From Methanomicrobia archaeon (GTDB taxonomy: Archaea; Methanobacteriota_B; Thermococci; Methanofastidiosales; NM3), in the NCBI GenBank assembly GCA_030603445.1, contig JAUVXU010000005.1, forward strand, positions 40,926 to 104,925: a stretch of 64,000 bases of DNA, written 5' to 3'. Below the pieces are notes generated by a model. That model saw only the letters and a program-made list of their open reading frames with translations. It was not told the DNA's origin and searched no databases. Numbering within the stretch: the stretch's first letter is position 1; every line of letters begins with the position of its first letter. This document shows positions 25,545 to 34,544 of the stretch, piece by piece. A program made the position numbers and the translations under genes.

Positions 25545-26327
25545 TTACAAAAACATTTCTTTGAATTCGTCGAGGAATGTTTCTACGCTTTTGAGACTCT
25601 GAGCAAATATAAAGTTTCCGGACACAAAAACATCGCCTGCCAGCCTGGATGCGGCAAGTGCCATCTCTTCTGTGTCGGGCATATCTGCATCGAAAAGCGA
25701 TTCCCACACTTCCCTTATATCATACCTGCCATACGAGTCTATCATTATCTCATTTACCTTTTTCTCAAGTTCATCTATATGAGCCATATACTTCTTATTA
25801 TCAAGCTCCAAATTATTTATATCTAACAAAAGATCTTCATTGCAGTCCGATTCAGAAGATTTGTCCAAACAATGTTCCAGAACTATTTCATCACAGATAT
25901 TTTCACTCTCGATAACTTCTTCATTGACATTTGCCCTATCAGTAAACATCCTAAGTGACTTAAGCCCAGCACGAACCAGCGCCTTTTCCAAAGCGTCTTT
26001 TATGATGGAACTATCTGTAAACTCTATGTTCTGGCCATTTGGCAGATGGATTTTTTCAGCTATGCCGCATATTCCATCAAGCGCCATCTCTATCTGAGAA
26101 CCCAACTGCGAACCAGATTCGTCTGTATCAGTTGCAATAATAACAACATCTGCGCCAGATGCTGCATTCTTTGCAGTGGCTACATCGGTCGTTGGAATAA
26201 TAGAAGTTATAGAAGCGCTATAATCATTTCCAAGAAAAGAACTATCTAGTGCTTCACATATCCTTACTACGTCTTGCAGGCCTTCAACAATGATACGAAC
26301 ATCAGTAACCGTACTTGTTCCATTCAT
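25545..26327 (-). CDS. Archaeal TOPRIM-domain protein with C-terminal coiled coil
   Basis: A 260-residue protein. Residues 8-120 look like a TOPRIM nucleotidyl-transfer fold: VRIIVEGLQDVVRI gives the conserved glutamate, and IIATDTDESGSQLG the DxD metal site. After a linker, a helical coiled-coil region (about 165-200) and a negatively charged tail follow. It is related to small primase/topoisomerase-type proteins of archaea with unknown role. Its start lies inside the L37e gene (26 bases overlap), which ties it to the LSm-L37e operon. Confidence 0.65.
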   Translation of the reverse strand: MNGTSTVTDVRIIVEGLQDVVRICEALDSSFLGNDYSASITSIIPTTDVATAKNAASGADVVIIATDTDESGSQLGSQIEMALDGICGIAEKIHLPNGQNIEFTDSSIIKDALEKALVRAGLKSLRMFTDRANVNEEVIESENICDEIVLEHCLDKSSESDCNEDLLLDINNLELDNKKYMAHIDELEKKVNEIMIDSYGRYDIREVWESLFDADMPDTEEMALAASRLAGDVFVSGNFIFAQSLKSVETFLDEFKEMFL

Positions 26328-26469
26328 AGTTTCTCATCCTGCTAGAAACGCCAAAAGCACAAGAACTGCAACGATGGTCCCTGATGTGATAAGAGTGGCG
26401 TCCGCATCGTCTACATCTAATATGTACTTTGGAGTTCCTCTTACCCATTGATGGTGTTCCTTTCGTCAT
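26302..26469 (-). CDS. rpl37e: Ribosomal protein L37e (eL37)
   Basis: This 55-residue protein is below common gene-length limits. It starts MTKGTPSMGKRNSK and has a zinc ribbon in RCRRCGRHSYHIR and CSSCAFG, the full eL37 pattern. It binds 23S rRNA near the exit tunnel. The start at 26469 has AAGGTGAGATC upstream. It is four bases after LSm, the arrangement conserved across archaea. Its 3' end overlaps the TOPRIM gene by 26 bases. Confidence 0.95.
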   Translation of the reverse strand: MTKGTPSMGKRNSKVHIRCRRCGRHSYHIRDHRCSSCAFGVSSRMRNYEWNKYGY

Positions 26470-26473
26470 GATC

Positions 26474-26701
26474 TCACCTTAGGTCCGGAGAAATAAGAAC
26501 AACGTTATCGCCCCTAACTACAGCGTAGCCAAGTTTTCTGATTAGTTGTCCATCCCTTAGCTCTTCAGCATTCTCTAAAACGAGATTCATATGAATATCG
26601 TAACCTTTTAGTATACCTCGAAATTCCCTTCCACCTTTCAGCTCAACGAGAACATTTTTTTCAACAGATCTGTGGATTATATCTAGTGGTCTCTCAGCCA
26701 T
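26474..26701 (-). CDS. Sm-like archaeal protein (SmAP/LSm)
   Basis: A 75-residue protein with Sm1 ([24 protein letters not shown]) and Sm2 ([15 protein letters not shown]) motifs. It forms heptameric rings that bind U-rich RNA. It is the first gene of an LSm-L37e-TOPRIM unit. A GAGGTGAAT ribosome binding site lies just before the ATG. Confidence 0.95.
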   Translation of the reverse strand: MAERPLDIIHRSVEKNVLVELKGGREFRGILKGYDIHMNLVLENAEELRDGQLIRKLGYAVVRGDNVVLISPDLR

Positions 26702-26969
26702 ATTTATTCACCTCAATGGAACACTTAATTTCATAAAATGCGATTATATTTAAATGTATCTAATTCTTTGCGAATCGTCATAACTGCTATTACACAAACG
26801 TAATGCCAACATGTTTTACGCATACGTGCACCTATTTTTGTGTTTAAAAAGCTTTCGGAAAATATGGTTTTGTATGTGAAGCGCATTTATGCTTAATCGT
26901 GTTTTCAACTTGATTATTAAAACATGACGAAAAGAAAACCTTTATTATATGCATTTTTCAATAGATATT

Positions 26970-27572
26970 ATGAAATTACATCCCGCAGCAATACTATTTG
27001 ATATGGATGGTGTCTTGGTAGACTCAAGCGAATCGTGGTATAAAGCCCTAAATGGGGCAATGAAAAAGTTTGGGCAAGAAGAGATAACAAGAGAAGTATT
27101 CGAAAACACATACTGGGGCGATGACCTTGAGGAAATACTAAAAAGGATGGGTCTTGACCTGAGGATAGCCTCGTTTTGCACATCCCTCTATCCAAATTAT
27201 ACAAATGCTGTAAAATTATTCCCGGACACTAAAATGGCCCTGGAGAAGCTAGGACATTACAAAAAAGGCATTGTAACAAACACACCATATAACTGCACGC
27301 AGCAAATAGTCGCCTCCTTTGGCATTGCCAAGTATTTCAAAACTATAGTTACAAGCGACCTTGTCAAAATGGGAAAACCATATCCGGACATGCTGTTTAA
27401 GGCATGCGCAGATCTAGGCGTAGAACCAACAGACGTGGTGCTTGTTGGAGATACACCAATAGATGTTAAGGCAGGGGCGGCCGCAGGTTGTAATGTGATT
27501 GGTGTTGGGGTAAAGGCGGACTTTACGATAAAAACACTTTCAGAACTTCCAGATATGTTCGTACTGCCATAA
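26970..27572 (+). CDS. HAD-superfamily phosphatase (phosphoglycolate phosphatase/beta-PGM-like)
   Basis: A 200-residue C1-cap HAD hydrolase. Motif I is FDMDGVLVDS, motif II VTNTPY, motif III the Lys in KMGKPYPDM, and motif IV VGDTPIDVKAGAAAG. All catalytic residues are present. A TATA-like TTTATTATAT at about 26940-26949 places transcription start near ATG 26970, which I use. The upstream ATG 26949 lies within that box. It is convergent with the 3' end of the histidine operon, which lacks a histidinol-phosphate phosphatase. This enzyme is a candidate for that step, but the substrate is unknown. Confidence 0.85.
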   Translation: MKLHPAAILFDMDGVLVDSSESWYKALNGAMKKFGQEEITREVFENTYWGDDLEEILKRMGLDLRIASFCTSLYPNYTNAVKLFPDTKMALEKLGHYKKGIVTNTPYNCTQQIVASFGIAKYFKTIVTSDLVKMGKPYPDMLFKACADLGVEPTDVVLVGDTPIDVKAGAAAGCNVIGVGVKADFTIKTLSELPDMFVLP

Positions 27573-27586
27573 AAACAAGAGAACTA

Positions 27587-28096
27587 TCACTCTGCAACAT
27601 CCTTTGTTATTATCTCATCAGGTGTCAGGACGGAAATGCCTGTTCTTCTTTTGATCACTTCAATTTTAAGTGTCTTTTGAGGATATTCTAAATTGACGGT
27701 CGCACCTATCTTATCCACTACGGCCGCACCCAGTTCTCCTTCCAGCTCTTTTGATGAGAATAGATTGCTGCCCCTGCGCTTGCATCTTACAGCAAACGAG
27801 TCGTCTTTTGAAATATGTTTGGATGCCAGCTCCATTGCGGCAGAGATTATCTTCTCCTTGTCTGTATGGACCATGACATCAATTGGGATCACTTTGTATA
27901 TGGCGGTAGTTTCATACTCCTTTATAGCGTTAATAGCAGATTCCCTATCCATATCAACTGTTACGAATATGACTCCTGGAAATCCCGTCTTCTTTATCTT
28001 AGCATCCTCGCCAAGTGCCCACTCTAGCTCCCACATCGCGTCGAACTGCCTGTAAATAGGGGATGTTGCAATAAAATACATAGTATCTAGTCTCAT
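27587..28096 (-). CDS. THUMP-domain RNA-binding protein
   Basis: From ATG 28096 the protein has about 169 residues. The first half begins TMYFIATSPIYRQFDAMWELEWAL, the second has FAVRCKRRGSNLFSSKELEGELGAAVVDKIGATVNLEYP, the THUMP RNA-binding signature. No catalytic domain is attached. Related archaeal proteins assist tRNA acetylation or modification (Tan1 group). It starts ten bases after hisD and is probably the last gene of the histidine operon transcript. The longer frame to 28165 overlaps hisD and is rejected. Confidence 0.75.
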   Translation of the reverse strand: MRLDTMYFIATSPIYRQFDAMWELEWALGEDAKIKKTGFPGVIFVTVDMDRESAINAIKEYETTAIYKVIPIDVMVHTDKEKIISAAMELASKHISKDDSFAVRCKRRGSNLFSSKELEGELGAAVVDKIGATVNLEYPQKTLKIEVIKRRTGISVLTPDEIITKDVAE

Positions 28097-28106
28097 GTAA
28101 TGTTTT

Positions 28107-29339
28107 TTATTTTTTGCGCCTAAGTGCAGCCTGCCTGTGCGACTCCAACCCTTCTGCCTTTGCAAGTTCGGCTACAATGTCTGCTATAAAATCTGGCGAT
28201 AGTATCTTTTGGTATGTCTGTATTTTCAAAAAGCTAAATACTGAAAGGCCGCCGGTAAATCTTGCACAACCTCCTGTAGGCAGTATGTGATTTGTCCCTG
28301 ACGCATAGTCTCCAAAGCTCTCTGCAGAGTTTTTCCCTAAGAAGAGCGAACCGTAGTGCTTGAGAAACTTGACCGCATTTTCCTCATCGGAAACCTGCAG
28401 CTCCAGGTGTTCTGGCGCCTTTTTATTGGCAATCTCATAAGCCTCTTCAAGTGTTTCAACTACTATGATGTATGTGTTTTCAAGCGCCTGTTCAGCTATC
28501 TTTCTTGTAGGAAGAAGTTTTATTTGTTCATTTATCTCATCAATGACCCTGTATGCCAGTCCTTCATCCGTTGTAATGAGGTGTGCCTGTGCCAGAGGGT
28601 CGTGCTCAGCTTGGGAAAGCATATCTACAGCTATAAGAGAAACGTCGCCTGTTTCGTCAGCAATTATCAGCACCTCGCTCGGGCCGGCAAGAAAGTCTAT
28701 CCCGACATCGCCGTATACCATCCTCTTGGCTGCAGTAACGTATTTGTTCCCTGGCCCAACTATCATGTGAACGCGGGGAATTGTCTGTGTGCCGTATGCC
28801 ATGGCAGCTATTGCCTGTATCCCTCCTACAGAGAAGATATGGTCTGCCCCTGCGATATCGGCCGCAATGATGGTCTCGTTCTTTATCTTGGGGGAGCATA
28901 CAATTATCTCATCAACGCCTGCCACACGGGCAGGAGTAATAGACATCAGAGCAGAGGAAGGCAATGGGTACCTCCCGCCTGGAACGTAGCATCCCACAAC
29001 ATCGATAGGGACTATCTTTTGTCCAAGAACGCACCACTCGGTCTGGAGCTCAAAATCCTTCATAGAGGCTATCTGGAGCTCAGCGAACTCCTTTATGTGT
29101 TCATGGGCGACCTTTATGGCATCTACCACCTTCCCATCAACTGCCTTGTAAGCACGCTTGATGTCATCTTTTGTTACTTCAAACGAATCTAACTCCAGGC
29201 TGTCAAATTTCTTTGTATACTCTTTGACGGCCTCATCCCCTCTTTTTCGTACTTGGGTGATTACGTTCTTTACTACATCCATTTCCTCAAACGCCTTGGC
29301 TTCGTAGAATGATTTAGGAACGGTTTTTACTACTTTCAT
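28107..29339 (-). CDS. hisD: Histidinol dehydrogenase
   Basis: A 410-residue protein. It has GCYVPGGRYPLPSSALM, VGPGNKYVTAAKR, LAGPSEVLIIAD and QAEHDPLAQA (zinc and substrate residues), then a long C-terminal part with GTNHILPTGG. It oxidises histidinol to histidine in two NAD-dependent steps, the end of the pathway. The start ATG overlaps the stop of the gene before by four bases (ATGA). Confidence 0.97.
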   Translation of the reverse strand: MKVVKTVPKSFYEAKAFEEMDVVKNVITQVRKRGDEAVKEYTKKFDSLELDSFEVTKDDIKRAYKAVDGKVVDAIKVAHEHIKEFAELQIASMKDFELQTEWCVLGQKIVPIDVVGCYVPGGRYPLPSSALMSITPARVAGVDEIIVCSPKIKNETIIAADIAGADHIFSVGGIQAIAAMAYGTQTIPRVHMIVGPGNKYVTAAKRMVYGDVGIDFLAGPSEVLIIADETGDVSLIAVDMLSQAEHDPLAQAHLITTDEGLAYRVIDEINEQIKLLPTRKIAEQALENTYIIVVETLEEAYEIANKKAPEHLELQVSDEENAVKFLKHYGSLFLGKNSAESFGDYASGTNHILPTGGCARFTGGLSVFSFLKIQTYQKILSPDFIADIVAELAKAEGLESHRQAALRRKK

Positions 29340-30571
29340 CTTCTCCTACCTCTCAATTCTGTGATAATCTCTTTTGGGTCTATACCCTTCTTTGCCATTA
29401 ACACTAATAAAAAGTATGCAAGATCTGATATCTCCCACACAAGATTCTCCCTATCTTTATAATTTATTACCTCGCCAGACTCCTCTGCTATCTTATCCAT
29501 TATAGCCTTCTCGTCTCTTGAGAGCCTATATGTATAAGACGATGCATCCTCCTCGCTCTGCATACGCGCCCTCAAGGTCTTATACAGCGTAGATAGTGTA
29601 AATGTCTCATCGTCAGTAAAGCATGAGTATGTGCCCATATGACAGGCTACGCCTTTCTGGCGCACTGTGAAAAGAAGCGTGTCCCTATCGCAGTCGTATC
29701 GCACATTTAAAAGCTCCTGGGTATTGCCGGACTCTTCTCCCTTTATCCAGATGCTATTTCTTGAGCGAGAGTAGTAGGCGCCAACCCCTTGTGTTAATGC
29801 CATACACAAGGACTCCTGGGATGAATATGCAAGCATTAGCACAGTGCCGCCCTCCTCCTGCACGATAGTAGGGACAAGGCCATTGTTTTTCTCAAAGTCT
29901 ATAATGGAAGCATACGCCTCATCAAGCTGTATCTTCCCTGTGTAGATGGACATCCCGACCTGACAGTCTGCATTTAACTTTTCAATAGATTGTATCTCTT
30001 CAATAGTTGTTATGCCTCCTGCCACTGTAAGTGAACATTTTTTTGGGACTAGCTTTCTTATCTGGGCTGCCGAATCTACATCGAAACCTTCAAGCCGGCC
30101 CTCCTTATCAACATTCGTGAACAGGAACCCCCCGCAACAGTCCTTGAACCGCTCTATCATTTGCTTTGGCGTCATGTCAGTGTCGCGCTGCCATCCTTTG
30201 TCTGTTATCCTGCCACCCCTAGTGTCGATTGCAACTATAACGTCCTCTCTTCTAAACTCAGAAAGAAATGATTCTGAGGCTGCTGTTCCTATGATTATTT
30301 TCTTTGCACCGCTTCGCAGCAGTTCTCTTCCCTTCTCTACGCTGCGAATTCCGCCGCCGACACGACAATCTGCGACCTTCACTATCTGCTTGATAAGATC
30401 TATATTGTCGCCTTTTTCCATTGCAGCATCAAGATCTATTACAGCTATCTCACCGTAGCGCCCGAACTCCTTTGCAAGGCCCATTACATCTTCTCGCTCC
30501 AGCATCTTCTTTTTGCCTTGCTGCAGCTGGACCGCCTTGCCTTCCATAAGGTCAATGCTAGGTATAATCAT
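29336..30571 (-). CDS. hisA/hisIE: Trifunctional HisA-HisI-HisE fusion
   Basis: A 411-residue protein with three domains in order. HisA (1-225) is a (beta-alpha)8 isomerase with [19 protein letters not shown] and catalytic D7 and D116. HisI (about 231-318) is the PRA-cyclohydrolase with [18 protein letters not shown] and zinc ligands C294, C310 and C317. HisE (about 324-411) is the PRA-pyrophosphohydrolase with [11 protein letters not shown] and [13 protein letters not shown]. It would catalyse steps 2, 3 and 4. HisIE fusions are common in bacteria, but a joined HisA is unusual. The gene overlaps hisF and hisD by four bases each. Confidence 0.92.
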   Translation of the reverse strand: MIIPSIDLMEGKAVQLQQGKKKMLEREDVMGLAKEFGRYGEIAVIDLDAAMEKGDNIDLIKQIVKVADCRVGGGIRSVEKGRELLRSGAKKIIIGTAASESFLSEFRREDVIVAIDTRGGRITDKGWQRDTDMTPKQMIERFKDCCGGFLFTNVDKEGRLEGFDVDSAAQIRKLVPKKCSLTVAGGITTIEEIQSIEKLNADCQVGMSIYTGKIQLDEAYASIIDFEKNNGLVPTIVQEEGGTVLMLAYSSQESLCMALTQGVGAYYSRSRNSIWIKGEESGNTQELLNVRYDCDRDTLLFTVRQKGVACHMGTYSCFTDDETFTLSTLYKTLRARMQSEEDASSYTYRLSRDEKAIMDKIAEESGEVINYKDRENLVWEISDLAYFLLVLMAKKGIDPKEIITELRGRRR

Positions 30572-31323
30572 GATCTTACCTCTATTCCTCTATCCGCCAA
30601 GTAGCTCTTGACGTCTTTTACGGTGTAAGTGCCATAGTGAAAGATGGATGCCGCAAGTGCTGCATCAGCATTTCCTTTGGCCAATGCGTCGTATATGGAC
30701 TCCAGCGTGCCTGCGCCCCCTGATGCTATGACCGGAATTGATAGCTGCTCGCTTGTTTTGTACAAAAGGTCTATATCATATCCTGTTTTTGTTCCATCAC
30801 AATCCATTGAGGTCAATAGTATCTCCCCTGCGCCCATCTCCTGCATCTGCCTCATCCAGGCTAGTGCATCTATTCCTGTGGGGGTCCTTCCTCCATGTAT
30901 ATAAACTTCCCATCCGTTTCCCGCTCTCTTTGCATCCACGGCGACAACTATGCACTGGCTTCCAAAGTAGTCTGATGCCTCTTTTACAAGTCCTGGGTCT
31001 TTGACAGCAGCAGTATTAATCGATACCTTGTCAGCACCGGATTTTAATATATTCTCTATTGCGTCTACTGAATCTAGTCCGCCGCCAACAGTAAAAGGTA
31101 TGAATATTTCCTTTGCAACACGGCGCACCATATCAACAACAATGTCTCTTTTCTCATGTGATGCCGTTATGTCAAGGAATACCAGCTCATCTGCGCCTTG
31201 CTCATCATACTTCTTTCCAAGCTCAATTGGGTCTCCAGCATCCTTTGTATCAATGAAGTTCGTGCCCTTGACAACTCTTCCGGCATCTACGTCAAGGCAA
31301 GGAATTATTCTTTTTGCAAGCAT
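30568..31323 (-). CDS. hisF: Imidazole glycerol phosphate synthase, cyclase subunit
   Basis: A 251-residue (beta-alpha)8 protein starting [15 protein letters not shown], with catalytic D11 and a D130-equivalent in [20 protein letters not shown], and phosphate loops VGGGLDS and ASGGAG. It uses ammonia from HisH to form IGP and AICAR. I take ATG 31323, which has GGTGG upstream and gives the family's usual N-terminus. ATG 31335 would add four residues. It overlaps hisH by 19 bases. Confidence 0.96.
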   Translation of the reverse strand: MLAKRIIPCLDVDAGRVVKGTNFIDTKDAGDPIELGKKYDEQGADELVFLDITASHEKRDIVVDMVRRVAKEIFIPFTVGGGLDSVDAIENILKSGADKVSINTAAVKDPGLVKEASDYFGSQCIVVAVDAKRAGNGWEVYIHGGRTPTGIDALAWMRQMQEMGAGEILLTSMDCDGTKTGYDIDLLYKTSEQLSIPVIASGGAGTLESIYDALAKGNADAALAASIFHYGTYTVKDVKSYLADRGIEVRS

Positions 31324-31889
31324 TTTGTCCACCATTTAAGCAATGATAGGCCGTAAGGGCCACTTTTTTCTGGATGAAATTGGAATGCGACTATGTTGTC
31401 TTTGCGAACAGCTGCAACGAAACTGCCATAATAATCAGAAGTCGCAAATGTTGCAGATGACTCTTTGATATGATATGAGTTAACGTAATACGCCCATCCT
31501 CCCTCTATTTCAGGCGTGGCAGGTTCTATTAGGTTCCAACCTATTTGAGGGATCTTACCCTGCGTAAACTTCTTTGCAGTACCGGGAAAAATGCAAAACC
31601 CGCTGTGATCTGGATTCTCATCGCTGCCATCAAAAAGCAACTGCAGGCCCAGGCATATTCCAAGATAGGGTTTACCGCTGTTGATCTCATCGTACAAAGG
31701 TTCGAACATGTGCCTGTTTTTTATATTATCCACCATCGCGCCAAATGAACCAACACCAGGGAACACTATGCTATCTGCACTCCTTATATCATCCTTTGTT
31801 GTGATAATCTTTGTTTTCTCTCCAATAAATTCTAGTGCATTTTTTACACTAGCTATATTGCCGGCCCCGTAATCTATGATGCCTATCAC
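31305..31889 (-). CDS. hisH: Imidazole glycerol phosphate synthase, glutaminase subunit
   Basis: A class I glutamine amidotransferase of 194 residues from GTG 31889: [10 protein letters not shown], the nucleophile in [12 protein letters not shown], and a FHPEKSG triad segment. It feeds ammonia to HisF. The GTG overlaps the hisB stop (GTGA) and has GGGGTG before it, so coupling is likely. A frame to 31946 inside hisB adds an unrelated prefix and is rejected. Confidence 0.95.
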   Translation of the reverse strand: MIGIIDYGAGNIASVKNALEFIGEKTKIITTKDDIRSADSIVFPGVGSFGAMVDNIKNRHMFEPLYDEINSGKPYLGICLGLQLLFDGSDENPDHSGFCIFPGTAKKFTQGKIPQIGWNLIEPATPEIEGGWAYYVNSYHIKESSATFATSDYYGSFVAAVRKDNIVAFQFHPEKSGPYGLSLLKWWTKCLQKE

Positions 31890-32476
31890 TCCAACACCCC
31901 TTTGGTGCTCGGGACATTGTCTAATATTTGCGGATCTTTTGAACATGCCATTCTCATTGCTTTCCCAAACGCCTTGAAGATCGCCTCGGCCTTGTGGTGG
32001 TCGTTTTTTCCCTCGAGTACGCGCACTGCAACTGTTGCCTTGGCATTGTCAGAAAATCCTTTGAAGAGATCATAGATCAGATCGGAATCCAGTTCTCCTA
32101 TGAAACGGCGCCTAAACTCGGCCTTGAACTGGAGATTAGGCCTTCCACACAGATCAACTGCCACCACAGATAATGCCTCATCCATCGGAAAGACAAAATA
32201 TCCTGCCCGATTGATGCCTCTGCGTTCTCCTAGTGCCTTGTCAAACGCCTGGCCAAGCACAATGCCTATGTCCTCAATAACGTGGTGCTGGTCGACTTCC
32301 AAGTCCCCCTTTGCAGTAAGGGTGATATCAAAGAGGCCGTGCTTGGAGAATGCATCTATCATGTGATCAAGGAAACCTATTCCTGTCTGGATTTTTGTGT
32401 CCCCTATTCCATCCAGCACCAGAGAAACGGATATATCTGTCTCTTTGGTTTTTCTTTTGATACTTGATCCCCTCAT
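31886..32476 (-). CDS. hisB: Imidazoleglycerol-phosphate dehydratase
   Basis: A 196-residue protein with GIGFLDHMIDAFSKHG and VDQHHVIEDIGIVLGQA, which hold the Mn-binding histidines, plus DLCGRPNL and a C-terminal KNDHHKAEAIFKAFGKA. It is monofunctional, without a fused phosphatase domain, so histidinol-phosphate phosphatase must come from elsewhere. Its ATG overlaps the hisC stop by one base (TAATG). Confidence 0.96.
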   Translation of the reverse strand: MRGSSIKRKTKETDISVSLVLDGIGDTKIQTGIGFLDHMIDAFSKHGLFDITLTAKGDLEVDQHHVIEDIGIVLGQAFDKALGERRGINRAGYFVFPMDEALSVVAVDLCGRPNLQFKAEFRRRFIGELDSDLIYDLFKGFSDNAKATVAVRVLEGKNDHHKAEAIFKAFGKAMRMACSKDPQILDNVPSTKGVLE

Positions 32477-33522
32477 TACAATACCTCCAAAATATCTTCA
32501 ATTGCACTTAGAACTGTGCGTGTCTGCTGCGGCGTCCCAACACCGATGCGTAAACACCCTTCCAATAATGGGTATGAGCTCCTGTCCCTGACCAAAATAC
32601 CGCGTTTCCTAAGCTCTTCATCAATTATTTTGGCATTATCCCCAAATCTGCAGACAACGAAGTTAGCACGCGAGTCGTAGGCCGTTATACCCAATGCGCG
32701 TATTCCCTCAATAAGCTGTGTACGAGAAGCCATGACCTCTTTTATGTATGCGTTTATATAATCCATATCCTCCAGCGTGGCCTTGGCACATAGCAACGAT
32801 AATGAATTCACACTATAAGGCGATGCCACCTTCCTAAGGGTGGATATGGTGCTTGGGTGCGCCATTACTAAGCCTAGGCGTAATCCTGCAAGTCCATATA
32901 CTTTTGAGAACGTGCGTGTAACTATTATGTTATCATATTTATCAAGCAGTGATAATGCGGTCCTCTGATTGAACTCATAATACGCCTCGTCTACGAGAAC
33001 TATCTCCGCCCTCTTTGCAACTTCGCGTATTGTATCGTTTTCTACAGCAGTTCCTGTGGGATTGTTGGGATTTACCATAACAACCATCCTGGCCCCCTCG
33101 GAAGCTGCAATCACCTCGCTTGAGGGAAATGAGAGATCTTTGTTGTAAAACACCTCTTTTATCTCTGCGCCTGCAAGTGTTGATTCAATTCCAAAGAGAG
33201 CATATGTCGGGGTAGGCAGGACTATTGTATCGCCTTCCCCTATGTAAGTATTGAAGATAATTCGTATGGCCTCATCCGTTCCGTTGCATGCTAAAAGGCG
33301 TGAACGATCTAAAGCAAAGCTCTTTGCGAAGTAATCGTATGCATCGTCGTACTCCGGATATGTGGAGATTATCTCGGGTGTCAACGATCCAAGCACTTCA
33401 AGCACGCGTGGAGAAGGGCCTCTTGTGTTCTCGTTGAAGTCAAGGCGCAGTTTGTCCCTTCTGCCCTCCAAAGGAGGATCGTAGCGCGACATGGCCTGGA
33501 CGTTTTTCTTTGGACTAATCAT
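32476..33522 (-). CDS. hisC: Histidinol-phosphate aminotransferase
   Basis: A fold-type I PLP enzyme of 348 residues from ATG 33522. It has RLDFNENTRGPSP, VNPNNPTG, VDEAYYEF and TFSKVYGLAGLRLG with the Schiff-base lysine. It makes histidinol phosphate from imidazole acetol phosphate. GGTGGG lies six bases before ATG 33522, so I prefer it to the GTG at 33531. Both starts fall inside the 3' end of hisG. Confidence 0.95.
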   Translation of the reverse strand: MISPKKNVQAMSRYDPPLEGRRDKLRLDFNENTRGPSPRVLEVLGSLTPEIISTYPEYDDAYDYFAKSFALDRSRLLACNGTDEAIRIIFNTYIGEGDTIVLPTPTYALFGIESTLAGAEIKEVFYNKDLSFPSSEVIAASEGARMVVMVNPNNPTGTAVENDTIREVAKRAEIVLVDEAYYEFNQRTALSLLDKYDNIIVTRTFSKVYGLAGLRLGLVMAHPSTISTLRKVASPYSVNSLSLLCAKATLEDMDYINAYIKEVMASRTQLIEGIRALGITAYDSRANFVVCRFGDNAKIIDEELRKRGILVRDRSSYPLLEGCLRIGVGTPQQTRTVLSAIEDILEVL

Positions 33523-34144
33523 TTTTCCCACCTATAACCACACAATCGCTCTTAAATATGACATCATAGATCTTTAGGCCATATTCCTTCACGCTCTTGC
33601 CAGAATATACTATATCCACAACAGCATCCGCTATTCCCTCGCTGCAGCTTGTCTCGACACTGCCATTGACATATATTTCTGTTATGATATGGCCCTTCTG
33701 CTCCAAATCTTTAAGGTAGGATTTCACTATCCCCTTGTACTTTCCACAAGCACATATTGTCATATTGGTGGGGAGCTTATCAAGTGACTTTCCAGCAGGG
33801 CCCATGAAGCAGAGAGCAGGTTTTTTGTAAAGCGCTCCATCATCATGCCATTCTATCTTTTCAATGACCTTCGTGTCACTTGTCCCATTTCGTAAGATGT
33901 AATCCTGATATAAGTCCTCACCAGTAAAACCAATGGCCTGTCTTCCCTTGCTAATTAACTGGCTTACCCAAAATGGAACATCCTCGCCTCGTACCTCTAT
34001 TATCTTACAATTTTTCAGAGAAGGATTCTTATCCAAAAATTTGGCGGATAATTTTCTGAGGCCTGCATTTTTTGGTAGAACTAGCATTGTCTCTAATTCA
34101 TCAGTTTTCCCTATATTTTCATTAGCAGCTATGAAAACATTCAC
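33515..34144 (-). CDS. hisG: ATP phosphoribosyltransferase, divergent short form
   Basis: A 209-residue protein, the first gene of the operon. The C-terminal half has the HisG signature in NGSVETSCSEGIADAVVDIVYSGKSVKEYGL, and the first half has IGFTGEDLY for the GITG-D motif. The PRPP-binding part is only loosely conserved. Short HisG forms usually need HisZ, and no hisZ is visible here. The start appears to be GTG 34144 with a weak ribosome binding site. The enzyme joins ATP and PRPP and is normally feedback-inhibited by histidine. Confidence 0.85.
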   Translation of the reverse strand: MNVFIAANENIGKTDELETMLVLPKNAGLRKLSAKFLDKNPSLKNCKIIEVRGEDVPFWVSQLISKGRQAIGFTGEDLYQDYILRNGTSDTKVIEKIEWHDDGALYKKPALCFMGPAGKSLDKLPTNMTICACGKYKGIVKSYLKDLEQKGHIITEIYVNGSVETSCSEGIADAVVDIVYSGKSVKEYGLKIYDVIFKSDCVVIGGKND

Positions 34145-34179
34145 CTTTTGTAGTCATGTTAGAATCATCTCCAAAAGAG

Positions 34180-34193
34180 GGCTTACGTAAGCC
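34180..34193. promoter_or_regulatory. Perfect 14-bp palindrome upstream of hisG
   Basis: GGCTTACGTAAGCC lies 36 bases before the hisG start. On the minus strand a TATA-like AAGATATATCG is directly upstream (about 34196-34206), so the palindrome falls between the TATA box and the predicted transcript start. That is a classic archaeal repressor position. The rest of the gap up to 34544 is AT-rich and shows no gene. Confidence 0.5.
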
Positions 34194-34382
34194 ATCGATA
34201 TATCTTGCGAAGTTAGTCTGAAAAGTAGATATGACCTTTGATTTGTCACTAATGACTATGAAAACGACCAGCACTGCGTGCCTTAGCCCCCGAGATAGTA
34301 GCATTCATTCAAATCAAACTCCGAATTATTTCCAAATTACGATATGCCATTTAAATAATTTTTGGTATAAAAGGCTTTGCAC

Positions 34383-34407
34383 ATAAAGTACCCTTCCAAA
34401 CATAAAG
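34383..34407. repeat. Copy A of a two-part element (ATAAAGTACC-N6-AACATAAAG)
   Basis: The two blocks and their six-base spacing recur at 59043-59067. This copy is in the gap between trkH and the histidine operon promoter. Function unknown. Confidence 0.4.
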
Positions 34408-34544
34408 CATCAGAAAGTGAACATGAACCACTGCTAAACATAGAAAAACTCATTTTATAATATAACAAATAACATTATACAAAAACAAGCTAGTCTTTCC
34501 AAGAATGCCTTTTATATGCCATCTCTTTTACTAATTCCACATAT

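Noticed and set aside
28356..29192. Plus-strand 278-residue frame opposite hisD
   Set aside because: Antisense to a fully conserved hisD. Cys/Tyr/Leu-rich shadow.
34122..34304. Minus-strand 60-residue frame upstream of hisG
   Set aside because: It spans the palindrome and the start of hisG in another frame. No family signal, no ribosome site.
34305..34544. Gene or RNA in the gap between trkH and the histidine operon
   Set aside because: Only AT-rich sequence with the two-part repeat. No open frame of note and no stable structure by eye.
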